Below, piece by piece: positions 35,962-48,143 of a DNA stretch of 64,000 nucleotides (the stretch's first letter is position 1; every line of letters begins with the position of its first letter). The stretch covers positions 372,509 to 436,508 of the forward strand of contig MNCI01022074.1 of assembly GCA_015680685.1 (NCBI GenBank), written 5' to 3'. The stretch is from Gnetum montanum (lineage: Eukaryota; Streptophyta; Gnetopsida; Gnetales; Gnetaceae). A model generated the notes under the pieces. That model saw only the letters and a list, made by a program, of their open reading frames with translations. It searched no databases and was not told where the DNA came from. A program made the position numbers and the translations under genes.

Positions 35962-38900
35962 CTACACATCCCCCTTGTTACCACCTCCATCTACTTCACC
36001 CAACTCTACATCCACCTCACGAGGATCTTCCTCATGTAGATCTTCTTCGGGTGGATCCTCTTCATGGGGGTGATCCTCTCTGTGAGGCTCCTCCTCATGG
36101 GAATCCTCTTCGTGCTGATCGTACAATTTGACATGAGTAAAACGTTAGTGTCGCAATCAAAATCACATGTAAGAAAAATACAATATTCGCACAGCTTACT
36201 TGTGATGGTCCTACATCGGCCATGAAAGGAATTTGTTCCATGTTGATTGACAAGTGTCACATAATCTCATCCTCAGTGAGCTCTACCCAAACACCATCTC
36301 CTAGATCAGTTCTAGCCTTAACCTTTCCCTTTTCCATAGGAGTCCACTGAGGTAGCCCAAGGGAAAAGGAAGGGGTAATGGTCTCCCCGGTAGGGAGGGT
36401 CATATCTCTCTCAAGGGAGACACTCACTGTCACTTGTTCCTAGAACTTTTAATATGCTCCAGAAGCACCAATGACATTGAGGAACAACCGAAGGGATCGC
36501 ACTTCAACCACGAAATCTCTATAATGTCAATGATAGGAGGCACATTCCTGCTTATACATGTGTTTATGATTTTTTTGTGCCTACCCCCATTCCTAGACCC
36601 TCGCACTGTAGTCCTTCCAGTCTTGGTTCTTCTAGGCTAGGAGATCCATTTGCATTCATTGCTTGATGAGCTCACAACTGGCTTGGACGTTGTTCCTAAA
36701 GACCGTCCAATAGTGAACGTAGTCAATCACAGCTGTCTACCAATTTCCATCATTGGTATCTCGAGCTTGCAGAAATTCATTCCTAGAATCAAGGTCCTCC
36801 ACCCTAGTAGCTAGGGTGGTTTTCTCTTTTTTTGCTTTCTGCAACCTATTCCAGAGATCTTCGTTGACGTTCTGACTCTCCCATAGAGAACAGGCCGAGT
36901 GCAACACATATTTACGCATCTCATTGTAAATGCAGTGTGGCACTTCAGTCACCTCTAGTGAGGGTTCAAGGGTAGCGTCTACATTGATAGGCTCTTTGGG
37001 ATCCCATTTGAGGTGAGATGCTGTAACATGAAGATGACAATTAGACACGACAAGATGACATAGTGTGATAGTTTCAACAATTCCTTCATAACAATAGTGA
37101 TGTACCGATCTCAAGATTGATTCACTCCAAGCAACTGATCATATGGTTAACAATTCCCTCCATGAAGGAAAATTTTTCAGGGGCCTCAGCCCAACGTGGA
37201 GTAGGGATTGCTAAAGAAGGTGCGCCACTATTATCAGAAGTGCCTACTACGCAAACAAAATGAGTTAAACATAACACAGTAGAAAAAGGTAAAATTTGAG
37301 ATGCTACAATAATGCAAAGCTCCTATCTAGCAAACCCTCAGGGTTAATAGTGGAAGGATTTTCCATTGAAGAAAGGTCAAGCAAGTGGTCAAACTCACTA
37401 GCGAAGAACCACTCCACCCTTTCCAACCCATCTAGAAGGGTCGTGGCATCTTCTACGCATGATCCAGTTATATCATGTCCCCTCTTCCATAACCTCCCAC
37501 ATGATCCAAACCTGCTCTATTCCAGGGATTTTTCCTTGTGATAGTAGCTTGGGGAAGGCACAAGCACGAAAGAGGGGGTAAATGATGCCAGCCACCTCTA
37601 GCTAGATCTTCTCAACATAGATGCCTTTCTACTCTTTTTTAGCTCCTAGCCACTCCTTCATGTCCTTCTAATGTTTAGAACTCTTTTTGGATTTCTCTCA
37701 CACTGGGAGGCCATTAGAAGGAATGCTAAAAAATTTAGCAAACAGTTGAGCATTAATATCAAAACTCACATGCACGTTACGCATGCACGTGTGAAAATGC
37801 TCAGCTTGTTCACTGAAGGAGTTAACTAGGACCAAAATTTTGTTTACCGAGACATCAGGGGTTATAGCTAGAAATAGCTCCATCAGTCAAACTTCCTAGA
37901 GGTTATTGGTTATGGTAGCTGGGGCTGCTTCATGGCAAAGCCAACATTGCGCCTCATTTATATCACCATAGCAAAAGAAGATGGTAGTTGCATCATGCCC
38001 AGAGGATATCACCATGACCTCCCATGATTCTTTAACTATAAACATAAAATACAAAAAATAGGTTACACAAAACAACAAAATATTAGACATTGTTTTCATC
38101 CCGTAGGGTCACACAGTTGATCAGCGTAGTGTAACTTACCGCATTTAAAAGGCAAAGGATACGGTGGGAGGTTCACTTGCACGTCTTCAACGGTTATGGG
38201 ACGGTCCAAAGTCCACTCCCTATCTAGCCATCTAGAGTCTCTACATTTGACAAAGAATTTGGCATACCGAATAGGGTAGTGTTGGATTTCAAATCCTAGT
38301 TGTCCTAGGACACCATCACGCACGTTGCTGATGGAAGTGAATTCCTTTATGGTTGTTTAGACCATAGATAACATGTTTGTATCACCCTGGAGACCATCCA
38401 CATCGATAAGGAACCTATGCCACAAAATACAGAAAATTTTTTACATATAACACAAAATCAGATAGCAGTTAAAAAATCATATCACCTTGATAGCACTTAC
38501 CTGCTAGCATAATACATGGTGCCAAGTAGGTTTTAAAAATAGGTGATGAGATGATGAGCTACTAACATTGTGTTGTAGGCATTATAAAAATTAAACCTAG
38601 GCATCTCCCAGATCTAGGATAAGCACCTCAAATCCTTGACACGCTATTCATGATCCCTCCCACCTATGGCCTCGATTGACCTGTCCACTAGAAATGTTAA
38701 GATGCTCTATGTCGACCCAACCAGCAGCATTTCCAGAATGGCAATGGTTGTCTTGACCGACAGATGCAACCAAAAAATTACTCTAAATTTACACAACAAA
38801 AATTGTAGAAACTCATGTGCACCCGTTCAGAACCAAACTACCTCTCCCCCTACATGATCATGGGGAGGAGGAACATTGGCCACGGGGACATTTAGACAGC

Positions 38901-39579
38901 ATAGAATGCCCACAATGTCCAGAATGATCAGGACAAGCTTTAGCGTGACCCTTTACAATAAAACACATTACTGTTAGAAAACAGTTTAGACATGTTAACA
39001 ATGCTAAAAAAAATTGAAAAAGCTCACAAGAATCCATTACGCAACACTAAGGTTCTCGCTACCTTAACTCCTAGAAAATCACATGTTACGCTAGAGATGC
39101 ATTATCCAAAACTCGCCCAAACCCTTATGACGGTGCAAGGTCTATCTATGACAATGGTGATAAAGGTAATACAACATATTATCTTAGCGTAACACGCGAC
39201 CATTATGGGCAAGACAATGAAACCCCACTTACACTACGCAAGGGTACAACACCTAGACTCCTAACCAATTACATGTTGTGTTTGTACAACATTACCCACG
39301 ATCACCCAAACCCTTACGATGGTGCAAGGTCTGTCTCTGACAACAGTGGTAAGGGTAATATTACAAACTCCCATAATGTAACTAGCACAGGCAGGTATCG
39401 ACACCTAGCGCAGTGCACATTTTCGAAGCAAATACAAATTATAGCATAATGATAGTGAAAATGACCCAACGCATATATCACACAAGGAAGGTGAAGAACG
39501 ACTTACTAGGCGAGTGGAGTAGACACCTGCGTTTTGACTCACATCTTCGAAATTCACCCCAGACTTTCCTGTACTTCAT
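35962..39579 (-). pseudogene. Antisense multi-exon gene inside copy B
   Basis: Minus-strand exons: E1 39579-39507 (weak), E2 38950-38501, E3 38414-38140, E4 from 38035, E6 37246-37106, E7 37020-36200, E8 36114-35962. E2 is 450 bp and E3 275 bp, as in copy C (450 and 272), and the E3 phase matches. E4 lacks its 3' half and the next intron: homology runs to about 37470 and then continues in an E5 remnant (LLDGLERVEWFFASEF), about 37465-37330, so a deletion of several hundred bp is likely. E7 has EVPHCIYNEMRKYVLHSA, then a coiled-coil-like charged stretch. E8 is fully open (51 codons) and ends with repeats of HEED.P and a TAG. E7 joins E8 in phase 0. Stops are fewer in E3 and E8 than elsewhere. 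Confidence 0.8.
39055..39400. repeat. Duplication of about 210 bp in intron 1 of the antisense gene, copy B
   Basis: Two units share CCAAACCCTTA.GA.GGTGCA, AGGTCT.TCT.TGACAA, GGT.A.GGTAATA and CGACAC.TAG / CCTAGACTC blocks, beginning near 39105 and 39305. Copies A and C have different repeats in the same intron. Confidence 0.65.
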
Positions 39580-39869
39580 CAATCTTGGCCAAGTTGGTGT
39601 GTTTGTGTTCAGTCTTCAGTGCTATTATTATGCCTAAATAACCTTTACGAAATCGTCAACTTACGCTTTCCTTATACTTTAGCCTAACTCAACTTCGCTA
39701 CGCTTGTAGTTTACCTCGAGGAAGAACCATCTACTTATAAGAATGATGGTGAAAGCTTGTTGTTTTCATGCTCGATTAGTGTGGAACATTCCCAAAGTGC
39801 AGTAATGTCAGTTTGACATGAAGCGTAAAGATCATGCCATTAATATCATAAATATCGCATTAATTACAA

Positions 39870-40100
39870 TCTAAAAAGACCATAAACTAACACATAGCTT
39901 ATCATCTCGTAATTCGGTCACATTAACTACAGTATGTAAAGATCCTAAACTAGCTATTTTGCCACACTAGACACACCATGATATACTTTTAGCCATAGTC
40001 CACAAGGACTTTAAGCTAGCACCTAGGAAACCTTTCTTGCTATTTTCTTACAAACTCTGTATATTGTAATGGTCTGCTAAGACCTTAAACTAGAAGCCTT
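39870..40100. repeat. Right cluster of GGCCTTAAACTAGC repeats, copy B
   Basis: Four degenerate copies: AAGACCATAAACTAAC (about 39877), AGATCCTAAACTAGC (about 39949), AAGGACTTTAAGCTAGC (about 40007) and CTGCTAAGACCTTAAACTAG (about 40074). Lies directly before the RT frame. Confidence 0.7.
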
Positions 40101-40186
40101 TTTGACACATACCTCTAAAAACCTTGTATCATTTCACCATGCTGACAAAAATAATTTAACTACTTCCTTTCTTGGTAGTTTTGCAG

Positions 40187-41370
40187 GTTGATTTGCAAAT
40201 GGATGAAGCTTTGCTTGTACCCCTAGCCCTAATAGGCCCATAGAGGGAAACCTTTAGATAGCCTAATCTTGCAATGATAGGAACCGACTCCTCCTCCTGT
40301 GACATAACCATAGCAGCCTCAGAAGTATTCCTAGACTTACCAGAGCATTTGGCCCAAACCCTAGACCTGGAGGTTGGTGATGTGACCAAGGATCCCCTCA
40401 CTAAGATCTTTGTGGTTACACACAAAGGAGAAAGCAAAACTCTGAAGGTCAATTCTCTTCTTGACCAACAAATACAAAACGACATGTCTCGAGTTCTCTA
40501 AAATAATGTTGCGGTGTTAGCATGGTCATACGAAGACATGCCAAGTTTAGACCCGTGACTAATGCAGTGCAAGATTGTGTTAGACCCATGTATTGAAGCG
40601 GTTAGACAGAGAGCACAGAAGATTAAGCCCGAAATTGCGTTGTCAGTGCATGATGAAATCACTAAGCTATATCAAGCTGGTTTCATCCATGCGGTTGATT
40701 ACTCAAGTTGGGTGTCAAACATCATTATAGACTTCCAGAATCTGAGCAAGGCAATGGTTAAGATAATTTCCCATTACTGAGTATTGACCAACTTATCGAT
40801 ACAATAGCTGGACACACTTTACTATCCTTTATGGATGGGTTTTCAGGATACAATCAAATTTGTATCAACCTAGAACATCAACTGACTACAACTTTCATGA
40901 CCCCTTGGGGAACTTTCTATTATACCTTGATGCCTTTCGGGCTAAAAAGCACTGGATCAACTTATCAATGTGCCATGACGTATATCTTTAGCAATTATCT
41001 CTTAGAGAGATTGAATGACTACGTAGATGACATAGCTATTAAATTTAGGAAATCGGTAGATCACCCAAAGGATTTAGAGTTAATCTTTAAACAATGTCTT
41101 AGGCACGACCTACAACCAAACCAAAGAAAATATATGTTTAGAGTCAAAATCGAACGGATGTTGGGGTTTGTAGTATTGGAGGCTGGCATACGAGTCAACC
41201 CTGACAAGGTTAGGGCCATCGTTAACCTGGCACCACCTACAAATCTCAAAGAACTATGTGGGTTGCAAGGTAGGTTATAGTTTATCAAAAGGTTCATCTC
41301 GAAGTTGATAGACAAGTTACAACCCATGCAACATCTGCTCAAGAAGGGGATTAACTTCGAATAGACTTTG
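40187..41370 (+). pseudogene. Reverse transcriptase of copy B
   Basis: Starts after a pyrimidine-rich run and TTTTGCAG (40179-40186), a good splice acceptor; ATG at 40199. Linker with LAQTLDLEVGDVTKD, then RT proper: ITKLYQAGFIHAVDYSSW (about 40650), FMDGFSGYNQICI (40828), TPWGTFYYTLMPFGL (40900), STYQCAMTYIF, and NDYVDDIAI (about 41013-41040) with the two catalytic aspartates kept. The frame is open from 40831 to 41280. It is broken at about 40735, where the end of the fingers domain is deleted or frameshifted, and by TAG 41278. RT makes the DNA copy of the element inside virus-like particles. It is the least damaged RT in the window. Confidence 0.9.
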
Positions 41371-41830
41371 ATGACTTAAAGAAAGAGTTATTACATTTGC
41401 CAATAGTTTTCTCACCACAAAGGGATTAGCCCTTCTACATCTACCTGGCAAGTTCAGATATGCCCATAGCTACTTTGTTATGTCAAAAAAGAGACAACAG
41501 GTCGAAAATACCCATCTATTATCTAAGTCATGCTCTATTTGCATATGAAACAAGGTCAATGAAGTACAGTGTAACTGCTTGACATTGGTTTTTGTGATCA
41601 AGAAATGTAGATACTATCTTTTTCACAGCTAAGTTAACATAATTTGCAAGAACAACATTCCACTAGCCATCACGAATAATTTATATGAGAGCAGTAAGAT
41701 AGCCTGATGGAAAGCCATCACAATAGAATTTGACTTACACTATGTTGGCCAATCTTCTATGAAATGCGAAGCGATAGCTGACCAACTTGTAGCATCACCT
41801 GTTAATGATTAGGCGACGATAGAGCCTGAA
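41371..41830 (+). pseudogene. First RNase H domain of copy B
   Basis: Reads PIVFSPQRD, then PFYIYLASSDMPIATLLCQ and PIYYLSHALFAYE, the usual start of the Ty3/gypsy RNase H, which removes the RNA strand. The second half (about 41560-41830) is crowded with stops and only loosely aligned. The same start is seen in copy A at 24300-24473. Confidence 0.75.
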
Positions 41831-41839
41831 TTTCTAGAA

Positions 41840-42433
41840 AAACATGTACATAGTTTAAGCCCTGTATCAATAGATCTCAAAGCAACATTACACTTTGATG
41901 GAGCTTTGACTACTAGAGATGGCAATGTCATCACCATCATCACGCTTTTCCTTGAGGATGTTTTCCCATTGGCTTACTGCCTAGCGTTTCCCTATACGAA
42001 CAATGTGGTAGAATACGAGGGGCTCCTTAGGGGATTATTAATAGCCAAAGAACTGAACGTTCAACACCTGGAAATCTGAGGTGATTCCATGCTCATTCTC
42101 AATCAGATCATAGAAGACTATGCTTGAAAAGCCATGCATCTGCAACCCTATTGCAATATGGCTAAAGACCTTCTGAAACAATTTACAACGACTAACGTCC
42201 AACACGTGTTGCGTAGTGAGAACACCGAAGATGATGCACTAGCTACACTAGCTTTAAACATGTCACCACATTTGTTCGCCACCTTGCCCACTTTAATGAT
42301 GGAATGTATAGATCATGTCATCCAAGCAGTGCAAATCTCTTTTTTAAGTGTGGAAGAAATGCTAGAATGGTACAACAACATTAAAACCTACCTTCTACAT
42401 AGCAAACCATCGCATGAGTTAACATCTACATAA
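41840..42433 (+). pseudogene. Second, archaeal-like RNase H of copy B
   Basis: LHFDGALT (about 41890), then NNVVEYEGLLRGLLIAKEL (about 41998-42055), GDSMLILNQI (about 42085) and a C-terminal VQHVLRSENTEDDALATLA (about 42198-42252). The acidic residues of the D-E-D catalytic set are kept. An extra RNase H of this kind after the normal one is a known mark of the Tat lineage of plant Ty3/gypsy elements. Stops: TGA after LEI and at 42124-42126. An open frame runs 42134-42433. Confidence 0.85.
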
Positions 42434-43610
42434 AAGAATGCAATCCACAAGCATGCTAGGTAATATGTCATCATCGAAGACAACACTCTATGTAGGCACT
42501 CCTTTGATGGGGTATTATTAACCTACATTAATAACAACCAAGCACAAAGGATATTTAGTGAAGTCCATGAGGGACTATGTGGAGGACACATAACCCCGCC
42601 AGCCATGGTCACTAAAATCATATGCTTAGGGTATTACTAGCTGTACATGGAATGAGATTGCCTTACCAAAGTTAAGACATGTGACACATGCCAACATCAT
42701 GCAAATCTAATACACATGTCACCAAATGAGTTGCATACCATAGAGATCACTTGGCCATTCCAACAATGGGGGTTAGACATCATAGGTCCCATCACGCCTA
42801 AGTCTTCCGTAGGACATAGTTTCATTATCACCGCCACTAGATACTTCACAAAATGGGTCAAGCCTATTCCCCTATGACAGACTACATCTCAATAGGTTTG
42901 CCATTTTATCTTGAATAACATATTAATAAGTTTTGGGCTTCCCATGACTATTGTGACCAACAATGGACCATAATTTAGTAGTACCAAAACCAAATCTTTC
43001 TACAATAACCTTGGTATTAAACAATCTTATTCCTCACCATATTACCCACAAGAAATGGTCAAGCAGAAGAAAAAAACAAGATGGTTATCAATTTACTGAA
43101 AAAGATGCTCAACAGCAACAAGAAATGATGGCATGAGAAAATCCTCTACGTGCTATGAGCTTATCGTATGACATGCAAAATAGCTACAGGTTGGACACCA
43201 TATAGTTTATTCTACAGATCTGAAGCATTGTTGCCCCTTCAACTATAGGTTCCCTCACTGCAGATGGTCCTCTCCACGGTTATAAATGACACTCAACACA
43301 ATGAGTCTAGGATTGTGGATCTAGACTCAATGGAGGAGAAGCACATCTAGACACTTAACAACATCAAAAAATATCAGAACCGGCAAAGGTAGAAGCATCA
43401 TCGCAACCTACATCAACTATCGATCAAGAAAGGAGACTTGGTCCTTAAAGCTTTTTGTGAACCAGTGAGCAAATTCTCTGCAAGCTAGGAAGGCCCCTTC
43501 CTAGTCATCAACACATATGACAACGGAGCATTTAGGCTAGCAGACATCAACGACAACAAGCTTGCAAACTCGGTGAATCATATGTACCTAAAGCAGTACC
43601 ACATTTAGAC
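42434..43610 (+). pseudogene. Integrase of copy B
   Basis: The zinc-binding part has HEGLCGGHITP (about 42568-42600) and CDTCQHH (about 42688), the HHCC set. The catalytic core has WGLDIIGPI (first D, about 42770), TNNGP (second D changed to N, about 42957) and, after a one-base frameshift, NGQAEEKNK with E kept (about 43054). A C-terminal part follows (KKGDLVLKAF, then EGPFLVINTYD and LKQYHI). This enzyme inserts element DNA. The D-to-N change, the frameshift and several TAG stops make it inactive. Copies A and C have no integrase in this window. Confidence 0.9.
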
Positions 43611-43619
43611 ATCAGCTCG

Positions 43620-44000
43620 GCTAGAACGTAAGATAATAATCATCTGCTACGATGTAAAACTGGTAGTGTTGTACATGTCCACTACAACGTAAAACTAGCA
43701 TTTTTTGCATGTGTCCACCACAATGCTAAACTGGCAAGGCTTTCAACCTTCCTCCATGATGTAAAACTGGCAAGGTAATCATCCATCTACTAAGATGTTA
43801 AACCAGCATAGACTTGTCCCTGGGTCACAACACAAAATTGACACCCACAGCATGCTCTACTAGGACCATAAACTAGCTATTCCACCATCTACTACGACGT
43901 AAAACTAGCACACTTTGATCTGCCCAGAGTTTAAACCAGGACCATGGTCCACTGGGACTTAAAACCAACAACGACAGTCTACCAGGACCTAAAACTGGGA
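43620..44000. repeat. 3' UTR cluster of the short repeat, copy B
   Basis: About ten copies with a slightly different core: CTGCTACGATGTAAAACTGG (43642), CACTACAACGTAAAACTAGC, CACAATGCTAAACTGGC, ATGATGTAAAACTGGCAAGG, CTACTACGACGTAAAACTAG (about 43891) and others, 30-70 bp apart. Compared with the cassette flanks the core is GACGTAAAACTGGC instead of GGCCTTAAACTAGC. Confidence 0.8.
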
Positions 44001-45190
44001 TCTACAAATAGACCATCCATGAAACAAGCGGACCTGACCATTTTTACATGACATTCCCATTAGATAGAATAGGTAGGATGTTGGAAGAGACACAATGCTG
44101 CTACCCCCAGCATTCTACTGATTTCTTGAATATGCCAAAGGGCATACTACTAACCCCTCGAAGCTGCTGCCACAACAATCGCTCAGCAATTGCAGCTCTT
44201 GAGGTCAGCATCTCCAGTTGGAGCCCCAAGGAAACTATGGTTACCCATAGCCTTGGTTGCCTCCAGCCATAGCCGCTGTCAGGGTCTGGCTTCTTAGATT
44301 CATCTGACTGGCTCTTTGCATAGTCAGATGGATAAGATGAACCTGGCTATCAACAGCAAATTCCTGAGCTGCAGTGTCAACAAAGGGATCCTTTTCTTTT
44401 TTGCTGTGGTCCCCTTTTTTATGGTGTGCACTCCCCTTTTCGCTTCAGATGACACTTGTTTCAATAGCCTTCCAAGTGGTTAGCACAGTTTCTTTTGTTC
44501 TTTGTTCTTTGTTCTTTGTTGCGTTTTGTAGGTTACTTGCTACAATATCATTGTTCAAAGATGCATTCACTAGGAGGGTGAGGCATTACAGAGTTTCAAG
44601 GTGGCTGCTCAGACTAGCATGACTATTTGAGAGTGCAAACCCTACCTTTCCCCTCTAGACACCTTACCTTGCTTTTTCCCTCTCTTATCCTTGTAATTAT
44701 CCTTACTTTCTCCTCCCATTTGTACAAGATGTAAATGTACAAGGAGCCTTTCGCACATGATAACCATCACGTCCATGAACTGGCGTAATACAACTCACCT
44801 CATGGAATGCATCTATACGTAGGTTAAAATCCTATATAGACGTAACGCAGCTCGTCCAAAAAATGGATGAAACGCAACTTGTCTAGGCCATACGAGCATA
44901 ACACAACTCACCCAGGCAAGTCCCACATATATAGTGAAACATCATAACCTCTTGCAAAAACACCAGTGAGAAGTTATCTAATAACATGTTTGCGAGGTAT
45001 CCTGCTCACACTTGAGTCTTCCCTCACACTTGTAAAATTCCTCTTCTGCTCCTGATGCTCCCAACCTTCACACTTCCAGGTTTGATAGAGCTACATCTGA
45101 GCAGCAGCCGAAGAATGGTGTTGGCATCTATACCTTTATGGTGTCTTGCATTCTTTGTCGACGTCTCTCGGGTAAGCCCTCCAAATGTCC
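44001..45190 (+). other. 3' untranslated region of copy B
   Basis: No coding motif. Contains a small microsatellite of TTTGTTC units (about 44491-44520) and, at 44780-44920, repeated phrases such as CGTAACGCAGCTCGTCC and AACGCAACTTGTC. It bridges integrase and purine tract. Corresponds to 26450-27600 of element D. Confidence 0.5.
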
Positions 45191-45201
45191 ACAAAGAGGG
45201 G
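45191..45201 (+). promoter_or_regulatory. Polypurine tract of copy B
   Basis: ACAAAGAGGGG four bases before the 3' LTR start. It would prime plus-strand DNA synthesis. Element D has ACAAAGAGGG at the same place on the other strand. Confidence 0.8.
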
Positions 45202-45205
45202 CCAT

Positions 45206-45705
45206 TGAAACATCATGAAATTTTGAGACCTCGATGATTCAACAAAGTCTCAAAGTTTAGGCAAGGATTTCCACAACTGCAGTGTCAAGACATTTGAGCG
45301 ATGGAAGCACCGAAAATAGTTGCACATCTCAGCAAGTTCTTTCCAGCTAAGGGCCTACTATGCTACGCTACGCAACTCAGTGTAGCAAACTTCAGGAGGA
45401 CAAAATAGAACAAGGAATGCACGATAACAACACTTCAACTTTACGAGTTAACCATGTTTCAAAACCTTAACTTTTTACGTGTTACACTGTGTTACGCTAT
45501 GTAGCGTAGCGCAGCATAATGCAAGCAGCATAGTTGATATAGTCGCAACAACAAGGATAACAAAATTCAAACAGTAGTAGTCATTACATCACAATACGCT
45601 TCCTAGCGTATCGCAGCGTAGCCACGGGACAATTTATTCTTTTTTCACCAAAGATCTTGAAATCCTTCAATGCGAAAGACAAGGTTAAAAATTGTTTTTT
45701 AAAAA
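45206..45705 (+). mobile_element. 3' LTR of copy B, truncated
   Basis: Starts TGAAACATCATGAAATTTTG and follows the 5' LTR base for base, with scattered C/T and A/G differences, to AAAAATTGTTTTTT at 45705, then similarity stops. The last about 830 bp, including the TATA box and U5, are missing, replaced by sequence of element E2 or its flank. No target duplication can therefore be checked. Confidence 0.85.
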
Positions 45706-46900
45706 TTGTCATTAAGCCTTTGTTTTTGATTCATGTTGTAGTGTATTTCCTTCTTCTTGAATTTTTAGTTAATTTTAGTTGCATTGCAAAAATGTTAGAG
45801 ATGATATGGATAATGAAGTAACATTCAAGTATTGCTATATTCATGTAAATAGTAATAGTAATTTGATGTACATAATTAGTATAATTAGTAGATAAATAGC
45901 TTAAAGTTCTTGTTGAAGTGTGAATATGTGGAGCTACCAATGGTGCTACCAACCTCGAATATGAAAGGAGGATTAGCATCATGTTAGTAGATGGCTTGTA
46001 AAACCTTGTCAAAGCTCATGGATGAATTTTTTTCATATATTTTGTAATCACTGGGCCTTTTTGCTTTAGAAAATGCTACAAATAAACAAAGATTTAACTC
46101 TTCATAGAGGAAATGATGAAAAAGAACTCATGTAGCCAATCCCATTTTGTTAGGACAAGGCTAAGATAATGATAATGATGAGACATAAGTGAGAAATTAC
46201 TTATAAATAATCAAAAATTTCAAATTTTACATGCAATGTTTGATGTATGCCTATGCATCAAATGAATCTAATTCTTGGAAGTGAGGAGTCCAAGATTTGT
46301 GATTCAATTCGGATTTGGGTACATAAGCATATACAAAGATTAGGGATGAGTTTTCATGTGGGAATGTAAATTAAAAAATAATTAAATAATTAATTATGTA
46401 TATTTTTAATTTTTTTACATTTTACCTTTATTAAATATTATATTTAATTTAAATGAAATTAAAAGTATATGCAGAGAATCCTATGCACTTTTGTTCATGC
46501 TCTGATTCTAGTATGCAGCATATGTAAAAATTTTATAGGATATTTCAATCTCCAGTACATAAATGTATGTTAATACAATTATGTTGACTCCTAGTATAAT
46601 TCCAATTATAAATATGTACCATCAATTACATTTATGACAGTATTTAGTTAGGAGAAAACCAACTTTTACTTTGATCTCTTATTTCTTATAAAAGTCTACA
46701 AGTATCCATAGAGTGGATTTGAGTATATTGTTTTATGTCTTTATTTGGGTAGATTGTACCTAAATGTGTTCATGTTCAACAATAAAGATTAATATGGATT
46801 TCCTTACATTACAACACTTTGACTTATATTAGATTTTTTTCTTTTTTTCTTTTTTCAATTACATTCAGTATGGCTAATCATGGCACAATGAGCATGACAC
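45706..46900. other. A+T-rich sequence, no gene found
   Basis: Very A+T-rich with no coding motif. It joins the broken 3' LTR of copy B to the LTR of element E2 and may include the start of the E2 U3, whose left border I could not fix. Confidence 0.35.
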
Positions 46901-48124
46901 AATCTTAACCGTTAAACATACATTAACTTAGTACACCTACAAGTGTATTAGTTTGGTAAATTTAGTAGTTAGTGTGAGTATCAAAAAATATAATAGATGG
47001 TTATGGAAATAAGCACTCATCAAGTGTAGGCTAAAATAAGATTTATTTTCTTATATTTAGCTAATTAACAAATTAGATATAATTTTATTATTTTTATAGA
47101 ATCAGAGATAAGGTTATAAGAACATCAAAAATCATATGCCTCAACTATACATAACCATATAAGTTAAATGATAACTACAAGTATAGTTGGAAAGACAATG
47201 CCCTACAATCTCTTAACTAAAGTAAACATCAATACTAATTGAGGAAGCATCAATAAGCCATGCTAATGGGCCCCTATTGATGTTGCCCATCGATAGGGCT
47301 ACATCAACATAGCATTTGCTACATTAATGGGGGGCCATTGACATAGCCCTAGAGAAAGAACTATAAATATGAGCTCCCAACCATGTTTATGGGCATCAAA
47401 TTTATAGTAGTAGCTGAACTCTTGTAGTTTTTACATTTGAATGTTAGAATATTACTCCCAAGTACCCACAACAGGAGTCGTTGATTATATAGATCTTTAT
47501 TCGAGCATTGTTGTACCTGAGCATGATAGTGTGTATGGCAATAAAGATGAGCTTCTTGATAAACCTTGTAGTATTCTATATAGTTTAGATATTTATTTAT
47601 GCATTTCATGGTTTTAGTTAATTATTTAACATTCTCTGGTAATTAACCTAATTAAGTAAGATAAGCTAGATACATTAAATACATAAGTATGACTACATCA
47701 AGTGTAACATGTATTCACTTGGTAATCCTAGTAGCATTATTGCTTGGTACACCCAGTAGCATAGCACTTGGTAACCTAGTGATGGATATGTGGGTTCAAG
47801 ATGTGTATGAAAAGTGGGACCAAATGCTTATTTTAGGATTAGTTAGTTAGTTAAATTGAATTAGTCATTAAATTACTCTATCTCTCTTCAAGCACAAATA
47901 ACATAAAACACAAAATGATAAAAATTATATGCCTCGATTACTCTTAACCATACCATTATGTTTCACACGTGTAATCAAGAAGACAACAGATGACCTTAGA
48001 GCAAGGTTCACTTCCTAGAAGATTAGTGCACTACAAACTATAAAGTCCATTGAATTCAATCAGACTGTGTGTGAATGCTTTGTGATTTATATGGTTGGGT
48101 GTAGGGGTGCCTCTTCACTTATCA
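46901..48124 (+). mobile_element. 5' LTR of plus-strand element E2
   Basis: TATA box (CTATAAATAT) at 47361-47370. The downstream 760 bp align, inverted, with the minus-strand LTR E1: AGCTCATCTTTATTGCC and TACAAGGTTTATC blocks, TACCAAG.G.TA, ATGGTTAAG, and near the end ACCCCTACACCCAACCATAT (reverse strand). It ends in CA at 48124, one base before a primer site. The 5' border is not seen; 46901 is a guess. Confidence 0.6.
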
Positions 48125-48125
48125 T

Positions 48126-48143
48126 TGATGCCATTATCAAGGA
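48126..48143 (+). promoter_or_regulatory. Primer binding site of element E2 (tRNA-Asp-like)
   Basis: TGATGCCATTATCAAGGA matches the E1 site (TGGCACCATTGCTAGGGA) with only C/T and G/A differences; both look like mutated forms of the tRNA-Asp type site. Confidence 0.55.
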
